The position numbers were made by a program, and so were the translations under genes. From Microbacterium testaceum (GTDB lineage Bacteria > Actinomycetota > Actinomycetes > Actinomycetales > Microbacteriaceae), in NCBI RefSeq assembly GCF_001476285.1, contig NZ_LDRU01000074.1, positions 1 through 44,807 of the forward strand: a DNA stretch of 44,807 nucleotides, in the 5' to 3' direction. Positions 1 to 6,779 of the stretch are shown one piece after another (positions within the stretch are counted from its first letter, which is position 1; each line of letters starts with the position of its first letter). The notes under the pieces were generated by a model. That model made no database searches. It had not been told where the DNA came from and saw only the letters and a list, made by a program, of their open reading frames with translations.

Positions 1-115
1 TCTGGATCATGTCTTCCTCGACCGGGTTGTCGGCATCCATCTCCGCGGTTCCGACGGCTTCGGCCTCGTCTTCGGCGAAAGCGCCGGCCGTCTCGTCGCT
101 CTTTCTGCCGCTCAT
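1..115 (-). CDS. Small acidic hypothetical protein, 3' end cut by the window edge
   Basis: Read on the minus strand from an ATG at 115, the frame stays open to the window edge. It gives 38 residues beginning MSGRKSDETAGAF and rich in Asp and Glu (AEDEAEAVGTAEMDADN). The start overlaps the stop of the upstream gene in an ATGA arrangement (112-115), which suggests translational coupling. Codons are GC-rich at the third position, as in neighbouring genes. The protein has no hydrophobic segment and looks intrinsically disordered. I do not recognise a function. Small acidic proteins like this are common in Microbacteriaceae, and two more lie in this window (5531-5680 and 14216-14389). Its true length cannot be seen. 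Confidence 0.6.
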   Translation of the reverse strand, partial: MSGRKSDETAGAFAEDEAEAVGTAEMDADNPVEEDMIQ

Positions 116-255
116 TCCGCGACGCCTGAGGGTGCTGGAGCGGTCTCGGGCGGGAGCGGCACGGTGGGTTCGGCGGGGTTCGGGGCGAGGGGCTCGGGTG
201 CCGTGGGCGTGCCCGGTTCGGTGGGCGTCTGAGGGGAGGGGGTGGGAGTGCTCAT
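112..255 (-). CDS. Small proline-rich hypothetical protein (47 aa)
   Basis: A 47-residue protein starting MSTPTPSPQTPTEPG and made almost entirely of Pro, Thr, Ala and Glu. It has no predicted fold, membrane segment or signal peptide. The ATG at 255 was chosen over the longer upstream frame because a purine-rich GAAGAG stretch lies just before it. The longer version would also add an unrelated Arg-rich leader overlapping the promoter of the divergent kinase gene. Its TGA overlaps the ATG of the next minus-strand gene by 4 bp, so the two are probably one transcript. The low complexity means the coding call rests on the gene overlap and codon bias. Function unknown. Confidence 0.5.
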   Translation of the reverse strand: MSTPTPSPQTPTEPGTPTAPEPLAPNPAEPTVPLPPETAPAPSGVAE

Positions 256-327
256 GTCGTCACTCTTCGCGCGTGCGGTGGCCGACGCGACCCCCTTCCA
301 CCCCGGCCGCCGGGGGTGTAATCGCAC

Positions 328-333
328 TAGGCT
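328..333 (+). promoter_or_regulatory. Probable -10 box (TAGGCT) for the GAF histidine kinase
   Basis: TAGGCT fits the actinobacterial TANNNT -10 pattern. It lies 32 nt before the GTG at 366, and an AGAGGGG ribosome-binding site sits between them. No clear -35 hexamer is visible. The same TAGGCT or TAGACT hexamer occurs upstream of several other genes in the window. Confidence 0.4.
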
Positions 334-365
334 CGGGGAGGGGAGTACCACAAAGAGGGGACGAC

Positions 366-1541
366 GTGTCCACAGCGCATGATGTGACGCGACGCGAGGC
401 GATCGCGCAGTACCGGCTCATCGGGGAGCCGTCGGAGCCCGACCTCCAGGGGATCGTCGAACTGGCGGCCACGATCTGCGGGGTTCCCACCGCGGTGATC
501 AACATCATCGACGACCGTATGCAGCACCAGATCGCGGCTGTCGGCATCCAGGCGGCTGTGTGCTCGCGCGAGGACTCGATGTGCGCGGCCGTGATCAGCT
601 CTCCGGGTCGCGTGGTCGTCCCCGACGCCCAGCTCGACACGCGTTTCGCCCAGAACCCCTTCGTGACCGGCGAGGTCGCGCACGTCCGGTTCTACGCGTC
701 CAGTCCGTTGATCACGCCTGCGGGCGTCGCGATCGGCACGCTGTGCGTGTTCGACGACGTCGTCGGGGAGCTTTCGGATGCCAGCAGCCGAGCTCTCGAC
801 CTGCTCGCCCACCAGGTGATCGACGTCCTCGAACTGCGGCGTATCCAGCGCGAGCTGGTGGAGTCCAACGCGCAGCTCGAGCAGTTCGCGGTCCAGGTCA
901 GTCACGACCTTCGCAACCCGCTCACGGCGCTGACCGGCTTCATCGAACTCGCCGCCGACAGCCCCGAGATGGCGCAGGCACCCCGGGCGACGCAGTCGCT
1001 CGCGCGCGCGGAGGCCGCCGCCGGACGCATGACCGCGATGGTCACCGACCTGCTCGATTTCGCGCGGATGGGGGGTACTCGACCCCACGTGAGCGACGTC
1101 GACGTGGCGGACACCGTCGACGCTGTGCTGGAAGACCTCGACGGAAGCCTCGTCAGCACGGGGGCCGAGGTGACGGTGGACGCGTCCACCCTCGTCCGTG
1201 CCGACGACACCCTCCTGCGGGTCCTCCTGCAGAACCTCATCGCCAACGCGGTGAAGTTCACGGTCGCGGCCGAGCGCGTGCCTCAGATCCGCGTGACGGT
1301 CGAGACTCTTCCGGACGGGTGGCGGATCAACGTCGACGACAACGGCGAGGCGCTCGACCCCGAGATGCGCGATCGCGTCTTCGAGCCCATGCAGCGCGGC
1401 CACGGCGCCGACGTGCCGGGCATCGGCATCGGACTCGCGACGTGCCGCCGCATCGTCGATGCGCACAAGGGCTCGATCGGCCTCGACGCGTCGCCCGCGG
1501 GCGGGACCCGCGCGTGGTTCGTCCTCCCGGCGGCCGCGTGA
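366..1541 (+). CDS. GAF domain sensor histidine kinase (391 aa)
   Basis: A two-component sensor kinase expected to autophosphorylate a His and pass the phosphate to a response regulator. Residues about 25-155 form a GAF sensor domain. A HisKA dimerisation domain carries the H-box SHDLRNPLTAL with H180. The ATPase domain has an N-box (LIANAVKFT) and a G2 box (GIGIGLATCRRIV). The G1 box reads DNGEA rather than the usual DxGxG form, so the ATP lid may be atypical. No transmembrane segment is visible, so this is a soluble sensor. The GTG at 366 is chosen because AGAGGGG precedes it by five bases; the open frame extends upstream only as low-complexity sequence. No response regulator gene is adjacent, so it is an orphan here. 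Ligand unknown. Confidence 0.85.
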   Translation: MSTAHDVTRREAIAQYRLIGEPSEPDLQGIVELAATICGVPTAVINIIDDRMQHQIAAVGIQAAVCSREDSMCAAVISSPGRVVVPDAQLDTRFAQNPFVTGEVAHVRFYASSPLITPAGVAIGTLCVFDDVVGELSDASSRALDLLAHQVIDVLELRRIQRELVESNAQLEQFAVQVSHDLRNPLTALTGFIELAADSPEMAQAPRATQSLARAEAAAGRMTAMVTDLLDFARMGGTRPHVSDVDVADTVDAVLEDLDGSLVSTGAEVTVDASTLVRADDTLLRVLLQNLIANAVKFTVAAERVPQIRVTVETLPDGWRINVDDNGEALDPEMRDRVFEPMQRGHGADVPGIGIGLATCRRIVDAHKGSIGLDASPAGGTRAWFVLPAAA

Positions 1542-1578
1542 GGGCTACCGGGCGATCCGTCTGAGCGCAACCGTCGCG

Positions 1579-1605
1579 ACGTGCCGCACGACCGGCACGT
1601 AGCGT
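1579..1605 (+). promoter_or_regulatory. Inverted repeat abutting a -10 box upstream of the SRPBCC gene
   Basis: ACGTGCCG (1579-1586) and CGGCACGT (1593-1600) form a perfect 8-bp inverted repeat around a 6-nt loop. A TANNNT-type -10 hexamer, TAGCGT, starts on its last base (1600-1605). The next gene starts at 1639. The repeat could be an operator for the promoter or a weak terminator for the kinase gene. No T-tract follows, which makes a classical terminator less likely. Confidence 0.35.
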
Positions 1606-1638
1606 GGACGCACATCCCGCTGACGAGGAGGAGCGACC

Positions 1639-2142
1639 GTGGCCCGCAACGTGCGTCTGATGCGCTGTGCTCCCGAGGACGTCTTCCGCGTGCTCGCCAA
1701 CGGCTGGCTCTATCCGTTGTGGGTGGTGGGCGCGTCGCGTATGCGCGACGTGGCGGAGGAGTGGCCCGCCGAGGGGGCGACTCTGCATCACTCCTTCGGA
1801 TCCTGGCCCGCCCTGGTGAACGACACGACGATCATGCGGGTGTGGGATCCGCCCCGGCGCGCGGTGCTCGAGCCGCACGGCGGTCCGATCGGCATCGCGC
1901 GCGTGGCCGTCGACGTCAAGGCGCGCGGTGACATGTGCGTCGTGCGCCTGCAGGAGGAGCCGGTCACCGGTCCGACCACGCTGCTCCCGGACGTCGTCTT
2001 CGACGCCATCACGCGCTGGCGCAACGCGGAGACGCTCCACCGTCTCGCCTACCTCGCCGAGGGTGGTGCGCCCGGGACGAGCGGTGGTTCGGCGGCGCGC
2101 GGTCACGAGTCGACCGCCGAACGTGAGCCGATCGACCGATGA
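1639..2142 (+). CDS. SRPBCC (START/polyketide cyclase-like) family protein (167 aa)
   Basis: The N-terminal half (VRLMRCAPEDVFRVLANGWLYPLWVVG) followed by alternating strands resembles SRPBCC proteins, which bind a hydrophobic ligand in a helix-grip cavity. The C-terminal 25 residues are low complexity. The GTG start at 1639 is supported by a strong GAGGAGGAG ribosome-binding site. The stop overlaps the ATG of the downstream flavoprotein (ATGA, 2139-2142), so the two are translationally coupled and probably act together. The natural guess is an isoprenoid or other lipid substrate, but nothing in the sequence fixes the ligand. The family assignment is from pattern recognition. Confidence 0.7.
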   Translation: MARNVRLMRCAPEDVFRVLANGWLYPLWVVGASRMRDVAEEWPAEGATLHHSFGSWPALVNDTTIMRVWDPPRRAVLEPHGGPIGIARVAVDVKARGDMCVVRLQEEPVTGPTTLLPDVVFDAITRWRNAETLHRLAYLAEGGAPGTSGGSAARGHESTAEREPIDR

Positions 2143-3617
2143 GCGAGAACTACGACGCGATCATCGTCGGCTCGGGGCCGAACGGTCTCGCCGCCGCTGT
2201 CACCCTCGCCCGTGCGGGGTTGTCGGTGGCGGTGTACGAGCGCTCCGCGACCTTCGGGGGAGCGGCCTCCACCGCCGAGTTGACGCTCCCCGGCTTCCAC
2301 CACGATGTCGGTTCGGCCGTGCACCCTCTCGCGCTGGAGTCGTGGTTCTTCCGTGAGTTCGGGCTCGATCGCCGGGTGCCGCTCGTCGTGCCCGAGGTGT
2401 CGTACGCCCACCCGCTCGACGGGGGCCGTGCCGGCCTCGCCTTCCGCGACCTCGAGCGGGCAGCCGACGCCCTCGGCGTCGATGGAGCGGCGTACGAGCG
2501 CCTCATGCGTCCGCTGGTCGACCATCTCCGCGGCGTGGCCGACTTCACCGGCAACGCCCTGTTGCGCATCCCGGGAGCCCCTCTCGCGGCGTTCTTCTTC
2601 GGCATCCGCTCGCTCGAACAGGGCGGCCCCTGGTGGAACGCACGGTTCCGAGAAGAGGTCGCTCCGGCTCTCATCACGGGCGTCTCGGCGCACACGATCC
2701 TCTCCCAGCCGAGCCTGGCGGCGGGCGGGGCGGGTCTCGTTCTCGCGACCTACGGCCACGGCCGCGGGTGGCCGATCCCGATCGGCGGCAGCCAGGCGAT
2801 CGCCGACGCGATGATCGCCGACATCCGCGCGTACGGCGGGGTGCTGCACGCCGACGTCGAGGTCACCTCGCTCGACGAGCTCCCGCCCTCCCGTGCCGTC
2901 CTGCTCGATACGACGCCGCGTGCCCTCATCCGTCTCGCGGGGGATCGGATGCCACCGGCCTACCGTCGTGCGCTCGAGAGGTTCCGCTACGGCGGCGGTG
3001 TCGCCAAGGTCGACTTCGCTCTCAGTGAGCCCGTGCCCTGGGCGAACGCCGATATCGCCCGCACGGGTACGGTGCACATCGGCGGGACGCGGGCCGAGAT
3101 CGCCGCGGCCGAGAACGCGGTGGTCCGAGGGAGTCTCCCCGACGCACCGTACGTGCTCGCCGCCCAGCCGACGCTGTTCGACCGCAGCCGCGCTCCGGAG
3201 GGGAAGCACGTGCTGTGGGCCTACACGCACGTCCCGTCGGGGAGTCCCGCCGACCGTGAAGAGGCGATCGTCCGTCAGATCGAGCGGTTCGCGCCCGGAT
3301 TCCGCGACACCGTCCTCGCATCGGCGTCGCGCACCGCGGAGGACATCGAGGCGTGGAACCCCAACTTCCCGGGTGGTGACATCTCCGCCGGAGCGCCCAC
3401 GTTCACTCAACTGCTCGGGCGCCCCGTCTACAGCCCGGACCCCTGGCGCACCCCGATGAGTGGGGTGTACCTGTGCTCGTCGTCGACGAGTCCCGGACCG
3501 GGAGTACACGGGCTCGCGGGCTGGCAGGCGGCGCTCAGCGCCCTGCGGCACGAGTTCGGCACGCGGTTGCGACCGGATCTCGCGCCCCGCGACGACCAGC
3601 TCGTCTCGGCTCCGTAG
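2139..3617 (+). CDS. NAD(P)/FAD-dependent oxidoreductase, phytoene desaturase-like (492 aa)
   Basis: The N-terminus carries a Rossmann FAD-binding motif, [20 protein letters not shown], at residues 8-27. A glutamate follows at the end of the second strand ([16 protein letters not shown]). The C-terminus has the second FAD contact typical of the amine-oxidase/phytoene-desaturase superfamily ([24 protein letters not shown]). Full-length and overall pattern match the PYROXD2-like branch often annotated simply as NAD(P)/FAD-dependent oxidoreductase. No other carotenoid gene (crtB, crtE or lycopene cyclase) is nearby, so a specific role in carotenoid synthesis is not supported. It is coupled to the SRPBCC gene by a 4-bp overlap and followed after 2 bp by the glycosylase gene. 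The three may share a transcript. Confidence 0.82.
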   Translation: MSENYDAIIVGSGPNGLAAAVTLARAGLSVAVYERSATFGGAASTAELTLPGFHHDVGSAVHPLALESWFFREFGLDRRVPLVVPEVSYAHPLDGGRAGLAFRDLERAADALGVDGAAYERLMRPLVDHLRGVADFTGNALLRIPGAPLAAFFFGIRSLEQGGPWWNARFREEVAPALITGVSAHTILSQPSLAAGGAGLVLATYGHGRGWPIPIGGSQAIADAMIADIRAYGGVLHADVEVTSLDELPPSRAVLLDTTPRALIRLAGDRMPPAYRRALERFRYGGGVAKVDFALSEPVPWANADIARTGTVHIGGTRAEIAAAENAVVRGSLPDAPYVLAAQPTLFDRSRAPEGKHVLWAYTHVPSGSPADREEAIVRQIERFAPGFRDTVLASASRTAEDIEAWNPNFPGGDISAGAPTFTQLLGRPVYSPDPWRTPMSGVYLCSSSTSPGPGVHGLAGWQAALSALRHEFGTRLRPDLAPRDDQLVSAP

Positions 3618-3619
3618 CC

Positions 3620-4444
3620 GTGCCGGAGGGCGACAGCGTCTATCGCCTGCGGCAGCGCCTCGACGCGGCAACGACGGGGGAGCGCGTGCGCGACGGCGAA
3701 CTGCGCTCGGGCCCTGCCGCCGGCACCTCGCTCGCGGGCCGTCGGATCCGGGGGTACGACACGCACGGCAAGCACCTGCTGACCCGTTTCGACGACGGCA
3801 CCACCCTGCACACGCACCTACGGATGCAGGGCAGCTGGACCCTCACCCGCGCGGGGCGTGCTCTCCCCACCACCGTGCGGGAGAAGGCCCGCGTACGCCT
3901 CCGCCTCGACGACGGCCGTGAACTCTGGGGGCTCGACCTTCCCGTGGTCGAACTCCTCCCGACCGCGCGCGAGGTCGACGCGGTGGGGTATCTCGGTCCC
4001 GATCCGCTGCGGGAGGACTGGGATGCCGTCGAAGCGGTGCGGCGGTTGTCGCTCTCGCCCGCTCGGCCTTTCGTCGCCGCGCTGCTCGATCAGACGCGGA
4101 TCGCGGGTCTCGGCAACCTGTGGGTCAACGAGCTCGCCTTCCTGCGCGGCATCCATCCCTTCGCCCCCATTGGGGCGACGGATCTCGACGCGCTTGTCGC
4201 TCTGGCCGCGCGGTGTCTGCGGATCTCGGCGACGATCCCCGGGATGTACCAGGTGACGACGGGGGACCGGGGCAAGGGACGGTCGCACTGGGTGGTGGGC
4301 CGCGCGGGTCGACCGTGTCTGCGTTGCGGGACTCGCGTCCGGGTGCGCGAGGAGGTCGCGGGCGACCCGGAGCAGCGCCGCACCTGGTGGTGCCCGCGCT
4401 GCCAGCCGATGCCGTCGGCGCTCGATGTCGGAACCCCGGAGTAG
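3620..4444 (+). CDS. nei: Fpg/Nei family DNA glycosylase, Nei2-like (274 aa)
   Basis: A base-excision repair enzyme that removes oxidised bases and cuts the abasic site by beta,delta-elimination. The GTG at 3620 gives MPEGDSVYRL, which places the catalytic Pro2 and Glu3 exactly at the processed N-terminus and therefore fixes the start. The conserved lysine lies in HGKHLL. The helix-two-turn-helix region contains GLGNLWVNELAF. A C-terminal zinc finger is visible as CLRCG and WWCPRC. The PEGD start (rather than PELPE) indicates the Nei/Nei2 branch rather than Fpg/MutM. It begins 2 bp after the flavoprotein stop and is followed after 9 bp by another repair-type enzyme. Confidence 0.9.
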   Translation: MPEGDSVYRLRQRLDAATTGERVRDGELRSGPAAGTSLAGRRIRGYDTHGKHLLTRFDDGTTLHTHLRMQGSWTLTRAGRALPTTVREKARVRLRLDDGRELWGLDLPVVELLPTAREVDAVGYLGPDPLREDWDAVEAVRRLSLSPARPFVAALLDQTRIAGLGNLWVNELAFLRGIHPFAPIGATDLDALVALAARCLRISATIPGMYQVTTGDRGKGRSHWVVGRAGRPCLRCGTRVRVREEVAGDPEQRRTWWCPRCQPMPSALDVGTPE

Positions 4445-4453
4445 AACGGGACG

Positions 4454-5524
4454 ATGGCCGTCGCTCGAGAAGACCTGCTGCGCGTCACCCGCATCTACGC
4501 GGAAGACGCGGCGCTCGAGCTCGAGCGTGGACGCGAGATCGTCGCGCGGTGGCCCGACGCCGACATCGTTCCGATCTCCTCGCACTGGCAGATCCCCGAG
4601 GTCCACGGCGACGAGACGAACGTCGCTCGGTGGGTGCGTATCAAGACCGAGGCGCTCGTCCTGGGGGTGAAGAAGAGCGTGGCCACCCGGGTCAACGGCC
4701 GGTCGGCCGACTTCATCGCTCCTTCGCTGTCCAACGGCTGCGCCATGGCCTGCAGCTACTGCTACGTGCCGCGACGGAAGGGCTACAGCAACCCGATCAC
4801 CGTGTTCGCGAACATCGAGCAGATCACGAAGCACCTCGCCCGTCATGTCGCTGCGCGCGGACCGAAGACGGATGCCAACCAGTGCGACCCCGAGGCGTGG
4901 GTCTACGACATCGGTGAGAACGGCGACTGTTCCGTCGACGCGATGATCAGCGAGAACGTCCGCGACGTGTGCGATCTGTTCCGCATGATGCCCACCGCGA
5001 AGGCGTCCTTCGCGACCAAGTTCGTCAACCGCGACCTGCTCGAGTGGGATCCGGCGGGTCGCACGCGGATCCGTTTCTCACTGATGCCGACGGCGACGGC
5101 GAAGGTCACCGACCTCCGCACGTCGCCGATCTCGGAGCGCATCGCCGCGATCAACGACTTCGTCGATGCGGGGTTCGAGGTTCACGTGAACTTCTCGCCG
5201 GTCATCCTCACCCCGACGTGGCTCGCCGATTGGCGAGAACTCTTCGACGAGATCGATGCCACCCTGCGCCCCCGCGCCAAGGCGCAACTCGCGTGCGAGG
5301 TGATCTTCCTCACGCACAACGAGGGCCTGCACCAGGTCAACCTCGGTTGGCATCCGAGAGGCGAGGAGCTTCTGTGGACGCCGAGGCTGCAAGAAGAGAA
5401 GACATCGCAGAACGGTGCCGTCAACGTGCGATATCGGCATCCGCTGAAAGCTCAGAGCGTCGCCGCCCTGACAGAACTCATCGCCGAGAAGCTGCCGTAC
5501 TGCCACGTGCGTTACGCGTTCTGA
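4454..5524 (+). CDS. Spore photoproduct lyase-like radical SAM protein (356 aa)
   Basis: A radical SAM enzyme with the cluster-binding motif C96-x3-C100-x2-C103 (CAMACSYC). The surrounding sequence follows the spore photoproduct lyase family. SplB repairs the spore thymine dimer in endospore formers. This organism does not look like a spore former, and proteins of this branch occur widely in non-sporulating actinobacteria. By my hand alignment, the position of the hydrogen-donor cysteine of Bacillus SplB (EAACTSD) corresponds to DIGENGD here, so that cysteine appears shifted or absent. The substrate is therefore uncertain. Its location directly behind a Nei glycosylase suggests a DNA-lesion or base-modification role. 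No clear ribosome-binding site is present; it is probably co-transcribed with nei. Confidence 0.85.
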   Translation: MAVAREDLLRVTRIYAEDAALELERGREIVARWPDADIVPISSHWQIPEVHGDETNVARWVRIKTEALVLGVKKSVATRVNGRSADFIAPSLSNGCAMACSYCYVPRRKGYSNPITVFANIEQITKHLARHVAARGPKTDANQCDPEAWVYDIGENGDCSVDAMISENVRDVCDLFRMMPTAKASFATKFVNRDLLEWDPAGRTRIRFSLMPTATAKVTDLRTSPISERIAAINDFVDAGFEVHVNFSPVILTPTWLADWRELFDEIDATLRPRAKAQLACEVIFLTHNEGLHQVNLGWHPRGEELLWTPRLQEEKTSQNGAVNVRYRHPLKAQSVAALTELIAEKLPYCHVRYAF

Positions 5525-5530
5525 GCGCCG

Positions 5531-5680
5531 CTACGAGATGTCACCCGTCGGTGAGTCCGCGGTGGTCGCGGCCTCGTCGGCATCCTTCTGCGCGGCAGCG
5601 CCTTCATCAGGCGACTCGCTTCCGGCCCCGTTGGAGTCTTCGTCGGGGGCGTCGTCGGCGCGGCCGTCGTGGTTCGTCAT
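5531..5680 (-). CDS. Small acidic hypothetical protein (49 aa)
   Basis: A 49-residue protein beginning MTNHDGRADDAPDEDSNG and dominated by Asp, Glu, Ala, Gly and Ser, predicted to be disordered. The ATG at 5680 was chosen over a longer in-frame start because a strong purine-rich site (GAGGAAG) precedes it. The gene faces the radical SAM gene tail to tail across 6 bp. It is the last of four minus-strand small genes, but a gap of 87 bp separates it from the next one upstream, so it may have its own promoter. Function unknown. Confidence 0.6.
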   Translation of the reverse strand: MTNHDGRADDAPDEDSNGAGSESPDEGAAAQKDADEAATTADSPTGDIS

Positions 5681-5767
5681 GCTTTCTTCCTCTCGTCGCG
5701 GGCCGGTTCGCTGACCCGCGCTCGACGCTGGCATGCCCCGGTGGGTGTGTCCAGGGGGTCGACACCG

Positions 5768-5896
5768 CTAGAGAGGCACGACCCCGTAGCGAGCCGTGAA
5801 GGCCGCAGCGGCCGCGTCTTCGAAGTCGTCCGCCTCGTCGCGCAGATCGGCGTCGCGCAGGTCGGCATGGCGCAGGTCGTTCCCGTCCACGGTCAT
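5768..5896 (-). CDS. Very small protein with pentapeptide-like repeats (42 aa)
   Basis: An open frame of 42 codons from the ATG at 5896 to a TAG at 5768. The start overlaps the TGA of the upstream gene (TGATG), a typical stop-restart arrangement. Residues 6-20 contain three five-residue units of the ADLRD type (NDLRHADLRDADLRD), resembling the A(D/N)LxX pentapeptide repeat. The remainder is acidic and ends in ARYGVVPL. Third-position GC content fits real coding sequence. Three repeats are far fewer than needed for a full right-handed beta-helix, so a functional pentapeptide fold is unlikely from this chain alone. Function unknown. Confidence 0.5.
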   Translation of the reverse strand: MTVDGNDLRHADLRDADLRDEADDFEDAAAAAFTARYGVVPL

Positions 5897-6282
5897 CACA
5901 GGAGCGGCGCGAGAGCGCCGGCGGTCAGGGCGAAGCCGAGGGCGGTCGCGCCGAGCGCGGTGGCGGCGGCGAGCGAGAGGCGTTCCGTGCGGCGTCGACG
6001 GGCGGCGTTCACAGGGTGCGCGGTGGAGCGAAGCGAGCCCTTCGCGGCGTCGAGATCGTCGTACCGACCGATCGGGATGCCGTGCGCGTCACGGGAGACG
6101 TACCCGCCGGCGACCTGGTCGACGGATCCGAAGTACTCACCGCCGTGGTGCGCGACCCAGAACCCGGTGTCGACCTTCGCCCACATCGTGCGCGCGGGGG
6201 CCGTGCGAGCGGGAACCGCGCGAGCGGGCACGGTGCGAGCGGGCGCCGTGCGGGCGGGTGCCTGCGGGGACGTGATCGTCAT
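5896..6282 (-). CDS. Hypothetical protein with PAR repeats and C-terminal membrane anchor (128 aa)
   Basis: The N-terminus (residues about 8-32) is a run of five-residue units of the form (A/V)PAR(T/A), encoded by a 15-bp tandem repeat. A small conserved-looking domain follows (MWAKVDTGFWVAHHGGEYFG, then SVDQVAGGYVSRDAHGIPIG), resembling short beta-rich domains I have seen in Microbacteriaceae unknowns. The chain ends in one hydrophobic segment (LSLAAATALGATALGFALTA), suggesting a tail-anchored protein with its bulk in the cytoplasm. It starts 1 bp after the stop of the DUF7882-like gene and overlaps the next gene by 1 bp, so it is in the middle of a tight operon. Function unknown. Confidence 0.6.
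   Translation of the reverse strand: MTITSPQAPARTAPARTVPARAVPARTAPARTMWAKVDTGFWVAHHGGEYFGSVDQVAGGYVSRDAHGIPIGRYDDLDAAKGSLRSTAHPVNAARRRRTERLSLAAATALGATALGFALTAGALAPLL
6188..6262. repeat. Five 15-bp tandem repeats inside a coding region
   Basis: Five consecutive 15-bp units with consensus GTGCGAGCGGGVRCC start at 6188, 6203, 6218, 6233 and 6248. Differences are mostly single bases. Because the unit is a multiple of three, it encodes a repeated PAR-type pentapeptide and can change copy number without a frameshift. Confidence 0.75.
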
Positions 6283-6283
6283 G

Positions 6284-6667
6284 TCAGGCCGCCGCGGTCA
6301 GCGACGAACGTCGCGAGGAGACGGGAGTCGGGCGCGAGGGGGAGACGCGCTTCTCGGCGTCGTGCGCCGGGATCTCCGCGGAGAGGTCCATCATGAGTCC
6401 CGCCGACGAGTTCGCCATCTCGGCCATGTTCTTCAGCACGGTCGCGTTCAGCGTCTCGGGTTCGGCCGTGTCGAAGACGAACCGGAGGGGAATCGAGGGC
6501 TGCAGCCAGAGGGTGGAGCGGCCGGGGGTGCCGTCGACGTGGGTCCAGCTGAGAGTGAAGCTCTCGCTGCGACGGAGCTTGGTCGTTACGACGACCTTGA
6601 TGTGCGAAAGCAGGCGGTCGGGAATCTCGATCGACTCGGCCGACGTGGCGTAGAACAGGTTGCCCAT
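6284..6667 (-). CDS. DUF7882-like small protein of Microbacteriaceae (127 aa)
   Basis: The N-terminus, MGNLFYATSAESIEIPDR, followed by LLSHIKVVVTTKLRRSESFTLSW, matches my memory of a small family frequent in Microbacteriaceae. That family is often mislabelled 'ATP-dependent DNA ligase' and more recently given as DUF7882. No ligase motif is present and I would not give it that function. The domain covers roughly residues 1-100; the Ser/Arg/Thr-rich tail is likely disordered. A GAGGAG ribosome-binding site precedes the ATG at 6667. It is the first gene of a minus-strand operon and is transcribed divergently from a MarR regulator across 112 bp, so that regulator is its likely controller. Function unknown. 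Confidence 0.7.
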   Translation of the reverse strand: MGNLFYATSAESIEIPDRLLSHIKVVVTTKLRRSESFTLSWTHVDGTPGRSTLWLQPSIPLRFVFDTAEPETLNATVLKNMAEMANSSAGLMMDLSAEIPAHDAEKRVSPSRPTPVSSRRSSLTAAA

Positions 6668-6713
6668 GTGTTGCTCCTCTCTCAGCGGTTAGCTCTCCTA
6701 AGAACATACTCGC

Positions 6714-6740
6714 TTAGTAACTAGTTCGTCTAACTATTAT
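6714..6740. promoter_or_regulatory. Putative operator and -10 region between the DUF7882-like gene and marR
   Basis: This stretch is much more AT-rich than its surroundings. It contains an 8-bp palindrome AACTAGTT (6719-6726), two direct copies of TAACTA (6718-6723 and 6731-6736) and a good plus-strand -10 box TATTAT (6735-6740). A divergent control region with palindromic AT-rich sequence is the usual place for MarR autoregulation. Binding by the adjacent MarR protein is inferred from position only. Confidence 0.45.
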
Positions 6741-6753
6741 TCTGGGGTATAGT

Positions 6754-6772
6754 CTCCCCAAACTGAGGGGAG
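6754..6772 (+). promoter_or_regulatory. Hairpin that would sequester the marR ribosome-binding site
   Basis: CTCCCC (6754-6759) and GGGGAG (6767-6772) are perfectly complementary around the 7-nt loop AAACTGA. The right arm is the Shine-Dalgarno sequence (GGGGAGG) of the gene starting at 6780. If transcription starts just after the TATTAT box, this hairpin forms most of the 5' leader. An alternative pairing, TGGGG (6743-6747) with CCCCA (6756-6760), competes for the same C-run if the transcript starts earlier. Confidence 0.45.
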
Positions 6773-6779
6773 GTGTGCC

